From Leptasterias polaris (lineage: Eukaryota > Echinodermata > Asteroidea > Forcipulatida > Asteriidae), in NCBI GenBank assembly GCA_037783415.1, contig JAZGTN010000098.1, positions 620,001 to 684,000 on the forward strand: a stretch of DNA of 64,000 bases, in the 5' to 3' direction. The position numbers and the translations under genes are program-made. Below the pieces are notes generated by a model that saw only the letters and a program-made list of their open reading frames with translations, was not told where the DNA came from and made no database searches. Positions 36,540 through 47,269 of this stretch are shown here, piece after piece. Position 1 is the stretch's first letter, and each line of letters opens with the position of its first letter.

Positions 36540-38569
36540 ATGGACTCAGCCGGACGGGGACGGCTTGAGGGCAGCTGCCTGCCCTCAAGCCGTGGTCAAC
36601 CCAGAAGCCAGCAGCGAGCGCCCGTCCAGCTGAGCTTCAAGATACATCGATGGAACTGTTTCTTCGGTGAGTTACGGGCTAGAATAGGTTTTAAAACTTT
36701 AAATTGGTTGTCACTTATCAGTGTATCCATGGTATTGCCCCCGTTTAGCTTCAAAGTTTAGTTCATGAGTTAATGGGTCTATAAAATGGCTAGAAATCTG
36801 CGATGTTCACATAAATCCCTTCTGACAGTTATCAAAACCAAGTCGTTATGGTTCCCGCTCTTTCTAATATTCAGTTATGGAGCAGTCCTCCAGGAGGTTG
36901 TTAAACAGGCTGAAACATCAGAACAATTCAAAACCCTGGTGAAAATAATCTGTTTGTACAATTGTTGATGTCCCCCTTTACTAATAAGAATGATTTTGTT
37001 ATTGTTATTTTTGCAGGAACTATTTTTGTGCTGAAGAGAATCTTAAGAGACTGTGACCAGATGGCAGTTGAAGATCTATGGATTATGGGTGTGTTTAGTC
37101 TACGGATCTGGACGTACACTGGAGTCATCGCCGGATTAAGGTAAGGAAAACTTTGCCGTATCCGACCTCCACTTTTTAAGATCGTATGTGCGATTTATCT
37201 CTTTGATATAAAAAAAATATGGACTAGATTTTCCCCATTGATATTTATACATACATATATTTATTTAAAAAATCTCTCAAGGAACTGGCAGTAAATATCA
37301 ATCTAGTAAGGTTTGTGGAGGCACCATGTCTCTCTTATGAATAGTGATGGTTCTGAAAAGAACTGGCGGTTAAACTGTAATTGGAAAATTCGTAAATATT
37401 GACCGTAAAAAAAAAACCATATAATAAATTTTCAAAACAAAGAAAATATTATTAGTGGAGTGTAATAGTGGAGGTCGGATAAGTCAAGTTGGCCTTCAAG
37501 ATAAAAGTAAAAGTGTGAAGACTGCGAACGGTAAGAGAAGATATAACCCGCTCTCTTTCAGAGTCCCTCCCCTTTTCTACCGTCCCCTCCCCAAATGTTC
37601 GTCGGTCTTGTTGATGTTGTCCTCGCTTGTAAAGCTTTCAAGGTGACGTCACACTGTCTTGGCATTTCTTGATTTGCATATTGGTCGAAGCCAATGATGC
37701 ATTTTAATTAGGATACTAGTCTTACTGGAAATTTCTGTCGGGGTTGATACTTCAAGTCGTCAGTTGTCATGTTTATTAATAATTGTCATAATTTTATATT
37801 CTAAACAGCGTAATGTACGAGCATAATCTATTTAAAAAAAAGGAATAAAACAAATTGTAAGAAATAGATTATGCATCTTTTCCTATCCGCTGTTGCGCAA
37901 TGTACTGAGGGCGTAACACCCACCAAATATTCCAGTCTAAGTACCCTTGTATGATGATTAATGTTTGATTTAGGAGTATTTTAAAATATATAATTTAGAT
38001 CAGCTAAATTAATATTTAAATTATCCTAATATCAACATTTCATCAACTGTCAATGCAGACATTTTCAACTGAGCATTAATAAATTTAAGTTGTTCAAAAT
38101 ACCGAAATATTAAAGCTATCAATAAACAACATTAGACGGCTGTAACTCTTTCTCATCACCGAAATAAGACAAAATTCAAAGGAAAACTTGCCGGAAACAC
38201 AAGTTTTTCTTAAAAGCTGTAGTCCCGAAATGCAAATATTTACTATTAGGCCTAAAGCTTAAAGGGTTTATTGCCAATCCCTAGCCCTAAACCACTGATT
38301 TGTGCGCGCTGTGCGCGCTGCGTAAACAATCTGGAAAGAAAGAAAAAAAACTGAAGACGAGAGAGAAGAAAAAAAAGAAAAGAAAGCAGATCATCCATGT
38401 GGGAAAGAAGTCGGTGTGATGCCTACATGTAGGTGTGTATGAATGGTAAGACAGTAAAGGCCTAGAGTATAAAGTGTTGGCCTAGAGATAAGAATAACGC
38501 TCTACTATTTCAGGCTACTGGCAATTGAACCAAACCTAAGAACTACAGCGTCATCAGTAAACACAGAAC
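36540..38569 (+). CDS. Putative small novel gene, three exons
   Basis: ATG in good context (ACCATGG) at 36540 with an in-frame TGA 24 bp upstream. Exons 36540-36666, 37017-37140 and 38514-38569 have borders TTCG/GTGAG, TTTTTGCAG/GAAC, TTAAG/GTAAGG, ATTTCAG/GCTA and GAAC/GTAAGT, and all join in one frame (102 codons so far). Exon 1 is polar (Ser, Arg, Gln); exon 2 contains FFGTIFVLKRIL and a hydrophobic stretch around VFSLRIWTYTGVIAGLR; exon 3 gives LLAIEPNLRTT. A possible last exon at 40250 (CTACTGCAG before it) would add one residue and a stop. I recognise no family. In-phase joins of three exons by chance are unlikely but not excluded, and other exon choices are possible. Confidence 0.38.
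36561..36592. repeat. Perfect 14-bp inverted repeat with 4-base loop
   Basis: CGGCTTGAGGGCAG, then CTGC, then CTGCCCTCAAGCCG: an uninterrupted GC-rich hairpin. It lies in the first exon of the putative gene at 36540 and could fold strongly in RNA. Confidence 0.9.
37141..38513. other. Intron-like stretch of the putative gene
   Basis: AT-rich with runs of A; a CAAAGGTG-free region lacking ORFs of note. A purine-rich segment (AAAGAAAGAAAAAAAACTG...) lies at 38334-38388. Nothing else supportable. Confidence 0.3.
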
Positions 38570-38718
38570 GTAAGTAGACGATGAAGACTCTCCCTTTGAT
38601 GTCTTTGATGAGTGACTGGAGGAGGCCATTGAGGTTGTCTTTTTGCAGCAAAGGTCAAGTATAATCAGGTGAAGTATCAGGTAAAAGTATCGGGGTAAGT
38701 GTGAAAGAAAAATAACCT

Positions 38719-38935
38719 TTCCCCCACAGCTTCTAACCTTTCCTCCGCAGCTTCTAACCTTTCCTCCGCAGCTTCTAACCTTTCCTCCGCAGCTTCTAAC
38801 CTTTCCTCCGCAGCTTCTAACCTTTCCTCCGCAGCTTTTAACCTTTCCTCCGCAGCTTCTAACCTTTCCTCCGCAGCTTCTAATCTTTCCTCCGCAGCTT
38901 CTAATCTTTCCTCCGCAGCTTCTAACATGGCCTCC
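38719..38935 (-). repeat. 21-bp minisatellite reading as LEAAEER heptads
   Basis: Ten tandem units of CCTTTCCTCCGCAGCTTCTAA (written on plus; 21 bp). On the minus strand they encode ten LEAAEER heptads after a start codon, an ideal charged coiled coil of 86 codons with no upstream splice or promoter support. On the plus strand the same unit contains CTTTCCTCCGCAG, a good 3' splice-site sequence, repeated ten times. I treat it as a minisatellite, possibly coding. Confidence 0.85.
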
Positions 38936-39689
38936 ACAGGCTACAATCTTTTAGTTTTTCAGTTTGTAAAACCTGTTCTTCCAAAGTGGATGTGGTGGCA
39001 GATTGTCCACGGCAGCTCTGTGACACTGTAGATGACATTGGTTTGGTAAAGTATTGGAACTATCTCAGGTAATGTGTATGGTGAACCTAAATCCGGCTAA
39101 TTGCTGTGACCCCAAAATGCTAACCTTTCTAGATTTGTTTCTTCAAAATGTAGATCATGTTTTTCTGGTAAAATGAGGATGCAGTTTGTGTACTTAATTC
39201 TTCACTGAGCTGAGATCCGATGCCTACCAGTAGAGACTGAGTCATGCAAAAGATTTGGTAATGTATCGGGTTAAATATAGAAATCAAGAAATTTTGAGAA
39301 TCACAAACAAATCTAAAGATCGGTTTACCAATAACTTTGGAAGGAAAAGCAAAACATTCCTAACAAAAGTCACATTTTGAATCTCTCAGACTAATTTCTT
39401 TAGTAGTAAAAACAGTTGTAACCAGCAGTCAAAATACTACCCTTTGATATTCTACAACAGCCAGCCAACGAGATAACACAACTTAAAAACCAGTTAAATT
39501 GCTTTAGCAAAGTTATTAAATGGTTGTACATACCCAACAAACCCTCCTCAAACAATAGAAGTCGGCTCTTATAGCAATTTATCATAAAGACATGCAAATA
39601 TGCATACAGATAAAGTTGTTTGTGCCTACTTAATTTTCCCTCAGTTCAGCAGTCTCTTGAGCTCTGAGCAGCCAGTGGCGACTACAACC

Positions 39690-39835
39690 GGACCGGTTTA
39701 GATGAGCATCGTTGGAGGTTACAGGGAGTGGTGAAAACACCAAACCTGTTTGGATGAGCATCGTTGGAGGATGGATACAGGGTGTAGTGACTACACCCGG
39801 ACCTGTTGAGATGAGCATCGTTGGAGGATACAGGT
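39690..39835. repeat. About 55-bp minisatellite, three units
   Basis: Three units sharing GATGAGCATCGTTGGAGG followed by a variable part with TACAGGG and GTG/ACACC. No gene; on the minus strand it produces part of an 83-codon artefact frame. Confidence 0.75.
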
Positions 39836-40344
39836 GCACAGAGTCAACAACAGACTGATTGGTAGGTTTAACACGATTCATTCCACAAATTTGGCAAAAG
39901 GATCGTTAATGTTTAAGAATTAGTACTTTTGAAGGTTTCAAATTGTTGATTTGAAAGCATCCTTTAGTTTGCAATAAACACACCATACTGGTGGAAAACT
40001 TTATTAAACTAGGAGGCCTGCCAAGTTTTTCAGAAAAATATTTAAAACAAATTTTAAAAAGGGGGAACAAAAATAAAACGGTGTCTCATGTTGTGTGTGC
40101 AAGTTCAATGAGTTGTAACACTGATGGAGCTGGAGGTGAATGTTCTTGCACATGATATATTAAGGTATTTTTACTCCTCAGAACAACTATGACTTGTATT
40201 AAGAGTTTATCAAAATTAATCTTTGAAAATCATTTATTTTCTACTGCAGACTGAGATGTTGACCGGGGAGGTGACACACACCCAATCATAGGGAAGCTGC
40301 AGCTAACTAACACTTTGGACTGTGTGTCACAAGCTTAAAAATGA

Positions 40345-40660
40345 CTGTAAAGTCTAGCCAGATGACTCTCCACTACAAGTTTAACCGTTGAAATGACGCA
40401 GGGATGTTGGGGCTTATAACCAACGCTTTTGGACTGTGCCACCAGCTGAAGGACTGTGTCAAGTCTAGCAAGGTGACTTTCAGTTACAAGTTTAACCCGT
40501 GCAGTGATGACGTAGTGATGTTGAGGCTTAAAACCAATGCTTTTGGACTGTGCCACCAGCTGAAGGACTGTGTCAAGTCTAGCCAGGTGACTCTCCGCTA
40601 GGATGTTTTTAGGACCGTCACCAACTGACGAAAGACTTTTGTTGAGTCTAGCCAGATGAT
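40345..40660. repeat. About 110-bp tandem repeat, 2.5-3 units
   Basis: GTCTAGCCAGATGACT, CCAACGCTTTTGGACTGTGC and CACCAGCTGAAGGACTGTGT recur with spacing of 109 and 115 bp. A shorter fourth match to GTCTAGCCAGATGA is at 40643. ORFs on both strands are by-products. Confidence 0.75.
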
Positions 40661-40754
40661 TCCAGACAGTGACATGTTCAACTGAAACAAGCTGGGCCAT
40701 GATGTCGCTTTACTGTATAAAGACACGGAGGAGAGGACCATTTTAGGCCATGAC

Positions 40755-40853
40755 CGAATTTGCGGCTGCCTCTCTAAGGCTGTGATTGTTGCTACGAGCC
40801 AATGTTTTAACGCATGTTCACATGATGATCAAGCCACATCGGCAGCCGCTAAT
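40755..40853. mobile_element. About 100-bp inverted-repeat element, copy 1
   Basis: GAATTTGCGGCTGCC at the left and GGCAGCCGCTAATTC at the right form an imperfect terminal inverted repeat. A relative at about 61324-61432 has the same AGCCGCTAATTC end. Too short to code; a MITE or a short palindromic remnant. Confidence 0.45.
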
Positions 40854-42736
40854 TCAGATAATGCCTCAGTTTATACTGTTTACTCAATAGGGTTTTCTTG
40901 AATCCATCGAACCCCAAACCCATATTGTACAATACAGCTCAGCTCAGCTCACTTGATTTGATAAAACTGCCATGCCTGGCCTTATGCCAAGCATTGTTGG
41001 TTTATCATGGAAAATCAAACTCATTAAATTCAAGTACAATACCCTTTGGATTTTGATGGTGTCCGAGCACTGAGGAATACAACTGAGTACAGATGGTACA
41101 GCTTTTGTGAAGAAAAACAATCAAATCAGGTTACCAAAAGTGTCGGTGATGTATTGATGTTTGTAAGCACAATTTATGGGGTGTTTTTGCTTGCTGAAAC
41201 CTTTTGGGTACAAATAAATGGAAATGTTAACAATTATTAAAGTTTGATTGCAAGGCAAGATTGGCAAACATTTAAACTTAGTTACCAAATTGTTTTCATA
41301 GAGTAGAAATTATGGCAAGAAATACTCAGCTGGAGTTATTTTCTAATGGAACAAACTATGTAAAGTAATTTATTTGATGTAGGAAGAAAACCGGATAATA
41401 TCTTTGGACGAAGTGATGTTAATGTTTACAACTATCAGGACTATAGTATTATTAAATAATAAATTTATTTGTGTAAGGGGTGTTGGTCTGAATCTCTATC
41501 ATGACACCTATAAGTGCTTCTCTTCACCCATGAGTAAATGGGTACCTGTGAGAGCAGAGAGATGGTTATGATTGATTTAGTTTGGTGCCTTTTGGCAGCA
41601 CTGGCTGCATGTATACTCCCAAGGGAGCTGAGATGATTTTAAGGAATGAAATACATGGCCCAGTGGCCAGGAGTAACCAGATGCTGGATTTGAGTGCTTT
41701 ATGAAGCAACCATTGGAACTATCATTTAAGTATTCAAAGCTGTGTGAGAAATTTCAAAGTGTACACTAGAGCGCAAACTAGACAGATTGCATGTTTCAGC
41801 GAAATGTGCGAGCAGGACACTGTTGCGATGCAAACTCAAACCATGGCATCAACCATTCATAACACAAGTGCTCGATTCTACAAGGAGCTAAGATCGATCA
41901 TATCAATCTTAAGATGAATCTTAGCATTTTGTAAAACCGAGCCAAGAACACCTCACCCTCACATTGAACCAAATTTCACGCTTTAACAATTAACCCTAGC
42001 ACTAAAACCATACAAATATTACTAAGATTTCATTATTAACAGCTCACCCTCGGCACTAACCACAATTCAGCTCGCAAATTGAATAACAAATTAGTAAGCG
42101 TAATTTTATAAAACATGCATTTTGTCTACTAGCGCTCACAAACATGTTTAGTTATAGCAGATTATTATAGATTAATACAATTTTTGTAGTGTTTATATTT
42201 ACTATAGCTAGATCTGAAGTAATGATAATGTGTAGCAAAGCCCAAGTAAGCATTATTTGTTTTGTTGTGTAAAGTTTCCTTTGACTGTTGTGAAAATTCC
42301 TTAGCCCTACCAGGTCGGGGGGGGGGGGGGGGAGGGCCAACCACGCCCCACCATATGTTTGCTCATAATTGCATCCATCCTATATTTTCCCAACATTTAT
42401 GGGGGGTCATCTGTTACCATGGCAAACATTTACAAGGTTTTTGGGTGACTTTTTGAGTTTTTTTTTAAAACAATTTCCAAATGTTGCACCATATCAGGAG
42501 GCAATATTAGACTCTATCTGTATCCAGGTTCAAACGATATCAAATCCTTTTTCAATTAATATTTTTAACATGCATATTTCCAACAAGTCAAAAACAGCAT
42601 GGTCCTAATACTTAGAGTTATTGTGTAATTTCCCTGCCATATTTAAGAAACTTTAGTAAACTTATTTTTAGAGAGAGTAAGAGGGGGGGGGCCTCGGGGC
42701 TCACCCAAATGTTTTCTGGCATCTGTGCTGAAAGCA
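40854..42736. other. Intergenic; part resembles a dispersed repeat
   Basis: From about 41490 to 41720 the sequence (GCTTCTCTTCACCCATGAGT, GTATACTCCCAAGGGAGCTG, GGCCCAGTGGCCAGGAGTAA) matches my recollection of a common marine-invertebrate dispersed repeat, probably the tail of a SINE/LINE. A run of 18 G is at about 42308-42327. The rest shows no gene. Confidence 0.35.
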
Positions 42737-43050
42737 GGGCCCTATTTCATGGCTCTGCATTATCGCCCTTTGCACGGATCCGCCATGTACATGTAGAGCT
42801 ATGACTCCAACTTCATTTGTATTTAAAATGCCAAGATCTGTTTGGATGAAAGTGCAATTAACTGTAACAATACAGAGTTATATAATGCCTAATCAATGTT
42901 GTTCCCAGTTCGAGGCTCTACACGCAAATGGCTGACTGTGCAAAGGGCGATTAGTGCGGAATTCTGCGCTTATGGCCCTTTGGATTGTGTGCTTTACGGG
43001 GCACACTCAGCGCAGAATTCTGCGGTAAGCAGAGCCATTAAATTGGACAC
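42737..43050. mobile_element. Possible inverted-repeat element starting GGGCCCTATTTCATGG
   Basis: Left end GGGCCCTATTTCATGGCTCT; right end reads inverted as GTGTCCAATTTAATGGCTCT. Near the right is the palindrome CGCAGAATTCTGCG. The ends resemble those of the element at 32519-33064 (GGGCCCAGTTTTAGAGAGCT). No target duplication seen; no coding. Confidence 0.45.
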
Positions 43051-44035
43051 GGATTGCGTTGCAGGCCTGCAGCACCTTGTATGGGTATCATTATTCAAAG
43101 TGGCTCTGTTCACCTGTTGTAAAATACAAGTAGCAAGCCCTTTGAGATGACATTTGATAAAGCAGTGAAAAGCACTATTGTAAAACTTGGAATACACAAT
43201 TATTAATTTGAAGTTTTAATAGCCTACATGTACTTTATGGCTACAAGCAGTAAACGAATACAAAATCTCAATGTGAACCTAATTTTCAATAAATTGTTAT
43301 GAAAGTTAGTTTTATATAATGTCACCATGTTGTCATGTGCCCTGTGTGCACTAGCAATCACCGATACATGTTTCTTGATATCTAATAAAAGGTACTGGAC
43401 TATATTGTCTTCTAGTTTTGGCTGCTCTGTGCAGTATAAGATCTTTTTATTATTGATATTTTATTATTTGTCAAGTTCCATTTTGTATACTTTATAAGAG
43501 ATTAGACCACTTTGTCTTCTGAGCCTCACTTTGGTTACACTGGGCTGAGTCAAAACAATACAAGATGGCTGCCAGGGTCTGACAGCACAAGCAGTTAGCT
43601 TGTCATTTCACTAGCCTGTCAACATTTTGCACTTCCTAGTCCATATTTCATATTTATGTTTTTCGATCAACACTGAACTCATTAGCCGGAGCACTTGGAT
43701 TAAAGAGAAATTGACTGGTCCTTGGGCGTTTAATGTCTAGCATATTGCAAGTAGACCAGACTGACTGCACATAAAGTCTTTACTTAGCTTGAAGTATTTT
43801 ATGTATTATGTAAAAATTTCATTACATCAAAAATAGAGATGAATAATAATAAAGTTAAAAAGAATAAAAGTGTTGATACCATGCAACCATGCCTAGTGGG
43901 GCAAATGGCCCGACCCCATTCTTTGTAACTGACTTGTTGTTTATGTGTAACTGCAAGTTATTTAGAATAATAACATATCAACCAAATAATGGTCTTTCCC
44001 TTACATGTACAAAAACGTCCTAGATCCTTTATGCA
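43051..44035. other. Intergenic, no gene seen
   Basis: AT-rich with several AATAAA-like words (for example ATAATAAAGTT near 43846) and no convincing ORF. Nothing further supportable. Confidence 0.3.
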
Positions 44036-44545
44036 AAATTCTTATAGAATCCTGTTGGATTTCAATAGGACTCCTGTAGGATTCTTATAGATTTTTCGTC
44101 ACTTATAGAAAACTGTAGGATTTCAATAGGACTCCTGCAGGATTCTTATAGATTTTTCGTCACTTATAGAATCCTGTAGGATTTCAATAGGACTCCTGCA
44201 GGATTCTTATAGATTTTTCGTCACTTATAGAATCCTGTAGGATTTCAATAGGACTCCTGTAGGATTCTTATAGATTTTTCGTCACTTATAGAATCCTGTA
44301 GGATTTCAATAGGACTCTTGTAGGATTCTTATAGATTTTTCGTCACTTATAGAATCCTGTAGGATTTCAATAGGACTCCTGTAGGATTCTTATAGATTTT
44401 TTGTCACTTATAGAATCCTGTAGGATTCTTATAGATTTTTCGTCACTTATAGAATCCTGTAGGATTTCAATAGGATTCCTGTAGGATTCTTATAGATTTT
44501 TCGTCACTTCCTCGATTCCTATAAGATTCTTATAGTTTTTTTGTA
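44036..44545. repeat. 61-bp minisatellite, about 8 units
   Basis: Units begin CTTATAGAATCCTGTAGGAT, continue TTCAATAGGACTCCTGTAGG, and end CTTATAGATTTTTCGTCA. Repeat starts at 44163, 44224 and 44285 give an exact 61-bp period. One unit near 44412 is shortened. Within each unit, AATCCTGTAGGAT is a near palindrome. Confidence 0.92.
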
Positions 44546-44929
44546 AGGGTTATAAGGGGGGGGGGGGGGGTAGCCCTGCTTGTTGGGCTGTTAACATGGG
44601 TCTGTTAAAAGAGAGCCATAACCGCCCAACAAGGTGGACTAGGGTGGGGGTATTTTATAGACAAACTTTCAGAAGTAAGTTCCATTCTGAAAGCTCAAAT
44701 GACAAGTTTCTATCACTATCAGTACAAATACAACGCATTGTTGAAGAAGTTGCTTAGACTACAACTAAAAAAGGCTTCCGGCACACACCACGCTGTCTTT
44801 ATTTGTGCACTATGTGTGAACGGCACTTGTGGGCCGCGATGAAGAGGCAAGGTATTTTGTAACATCCCTTTTCACGGATAGGTTGGTCCGACCATTTCGT
44901 GTTCGTTATGCATTGAGTGGGCTTTGAAA

Positions 44930-46470
44930 TTGATTGTGAATGTGTGCGTATGCAATGCAACGGCGCACCCAAGGGGGAGGGCTCGGGGGGCTTGAGCCCC
45001 CCCCCCCAAGAGGGTCAACAACAAAAAACGGGGGAGGAAGAGGGAAGGAAAGAAAGAAAAAGATAAAAAAATGGGGGGAAGGAAAAAAGAGCCGAGGGAG
45101 AAAAGTCGCAAATGTGTGTGTAGCTTTTGTTTTTTATTTCCGGTGGCAGTATTTTCTTTTCTTCCTTTGCCATTCGCATTTTTTTTCTTGCCAAATTACT
45201 CTTTTATACGGGAGATTCGATAACGCGAGGTGCGAGGTGCGAGGTGAAAGATTTTGAACACCATTGTAAATTGTTTAAACTTGCAATAATAACATATAAA
45301 GCATTTAAAACCAATGGGCTAATTTGTCCAGGATGAAATATATCTCACGTCGTTCCGGCATTCAATGTTTTTTCCCCCCTTATGGATTGCCTGTAGTACT
45401 ACACTTGAATTTGAGAAACGCCGGATAGTAATGTTTTTTTACCCGCGATGTTTTTAATGAATGCATGGTACCAGATACCGACCAGATCCAAAATGAATAT
45501 CATCACGCGTTGCTTCTTTTCCACATTTTTCATTTTAGTCGGCTATGTTCAGGGATTAAAAAGGTCTTCAATCCTACCCTTTCCAAATTACACATCACAT
45601 TTATGCTCTGGTTAAACTTAAAAATTTCATTTTTTAGCAGTAATCTGATATAAATTATTACATGTATTATGCGACACCACTTTCGCAAAACAAAGGTTTA
45701 TCTGTAGGATCTGGGTTTGCCGCCCACTTATTCATGAAATTTGCCGCCCAGTGATGAAAAGTAGGTAATAAACTTAAAAAGATTTATATGGATCAGAAGT
45801 GCTTAAAAAGTATGTTTTTTCTAATTTTATGCATAAAGAGGCTTGATTTTTCACCCCTAAAGCGCCAAAAGCTCAGAGCTCCAGGGGGCTTTGCCCCCTG
45901 GACCCCCACCAGGGGCCGTAAGGCCGGCCCCTGGACCCCACCCAATACATTGGTTTGAGCCCCCCCAAAAACATAATCCTGGGTGCGCCGTTGATGCAAT
46001 GTCGTGAAACAATTCGCAAATAATTATGTGCGCATACGTATGCCATATATTTGCGATGTCGTGAATTTTATTGCATACTTCGTCGCATACCTTTGAATAA
46101 AATGTCTAATGATCTGGGGGTTTCTTGCGTACAGTCGAGATTAGCGGTAGTCATTGCAGCAGCGGTAGTCATTGTTGTGAGGCAAGCGTGGCGGATGGTC
46201 TTCGCTATGGCGAGACTTGGCCTGGTGCCAAGATCCTGGGTACACATTATTGTATAGTCATGCTTACAGGGGCCTGACTGTAGCGCCACATACTCCCTAG
46301 GTCACTAACAAATTATCTGCAACTATGACATCATCCCAAAGGTATGCGACAGAGGTATGCAATAAAATTCACGACATCGCCAATATATTCGCATACGTAT
46401 GTGCACATATTCGCGAATTGTTTCATGACATCGCATACGTGTGCACACATATTTGTGATATGCGATGTCC
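44930..46470. mobile_element. Inverted-repeat element carrying hAT-like copy 2
   Basis: The left arm (about 44930-46100, interrupted) and right arm (about 46340-46470) are inverted copies of about 100 bp or more: GTCGTGAAACAATTCGC at the left matches GCGAATTGTTTCATGAC at the right, and TTTGCGATGTCGTGAATTTT matches AAAATTCACGACATCGCC. GCATACGTATGC, itself a palindrome, recurs. Without the hAT-like insertion the element would be about 500 bp. Outer limits are approximate and no target duplication was found. No known protein is encoded. Confidence 0.6.
44958..45993. mobile_element. hAT-like non-autonomous DNA transposon, copy 2
   Basis: A 1036-bp copy of the element at 5281-6413, same orientation, with ends CAACGGCGCACCCAAGG and inverted CCTGGGTGCGCCGTTG. 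An exact 8-bp target duplication ATGCAATG lies at 44950-44957 and 45994-46001. It lacks part of the 3' GC-hairpin chain (one unit around CGGGGCTTCGCCCCTG is missing) and has a shorter polypurine tract. The target lies in the left arm of an older inverted-repeat element. Confidence 0.85.
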
Positions 46471-47091
46471 CCTTCAAGTTCAGGGCCACCATAAGTAGGC
46501 TATTGCGTAGGTTTAAATCTCATTTTTAAATGAAGTTTTGCATGCTGTAACTCACTACTCAGCAAAAAGGCCTCACGTACACAGTAATGAGTAGTATACA
46601 AAGGAAACTGAAGTTATATTCCTGGCTAAGACTAGAAAATATTGATTTATCAATGACCATTTTGAAAACGTATAGCGTTGCGGAGACCCAAAATGTATTG
46701 TTAGACCCCTGTAGAGCTCACGGGGGAGCCTTATAATATAGTTTCTAGAGTAGAACTTTTAGAAGTAGGCACAGGCATGTATACATGGACCATTGCTATG
46801 AACATGAACATTTGTGTTAACTTCCCACTTCTGCAGTGTAGACTGTATCAAACTATCTATGATGATGTGTTTTTATGACTGAAGTTAATAACCCCCTGGG
46901 CTCCTGCTCTATCTCTAAATCTTGACTGGCACTGGAGGAATGAAACAAACACACCCCAACAGCCTTCAAGAAAACTTACCGTGATTTACTCTGAGTCTTT
47001 GTGTTCCCAGGAAATGCAGGCATCAACGGAAAGGAATCAGTCGAAGTATTGATTGTTTACATTCGAGGGAAGTCCGTCTACGTACCCACAC
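46471..47091. other. Intergenic, no gene seen
   Basis: Unique-looking sequence between the nested element and the foldback element. No ORF or RNA recognised. Confidence 0.3.
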
Positions 47092-47269
47092 CACATGAGA
47101 CTAGGCTGAAGTGAGCACCGAATTTGGGCCCAGCACCGAATCAGGCCCAGCACCGAATTTCTCCTCAGCACCGAATTTCAAAATTTCCGATAAAGACCGT
47201 CACTACATGTCAATAACAACACAAAGACGGTGTGTCCTACATGCCTACTTTAAATAAGGTTGTGTCACC

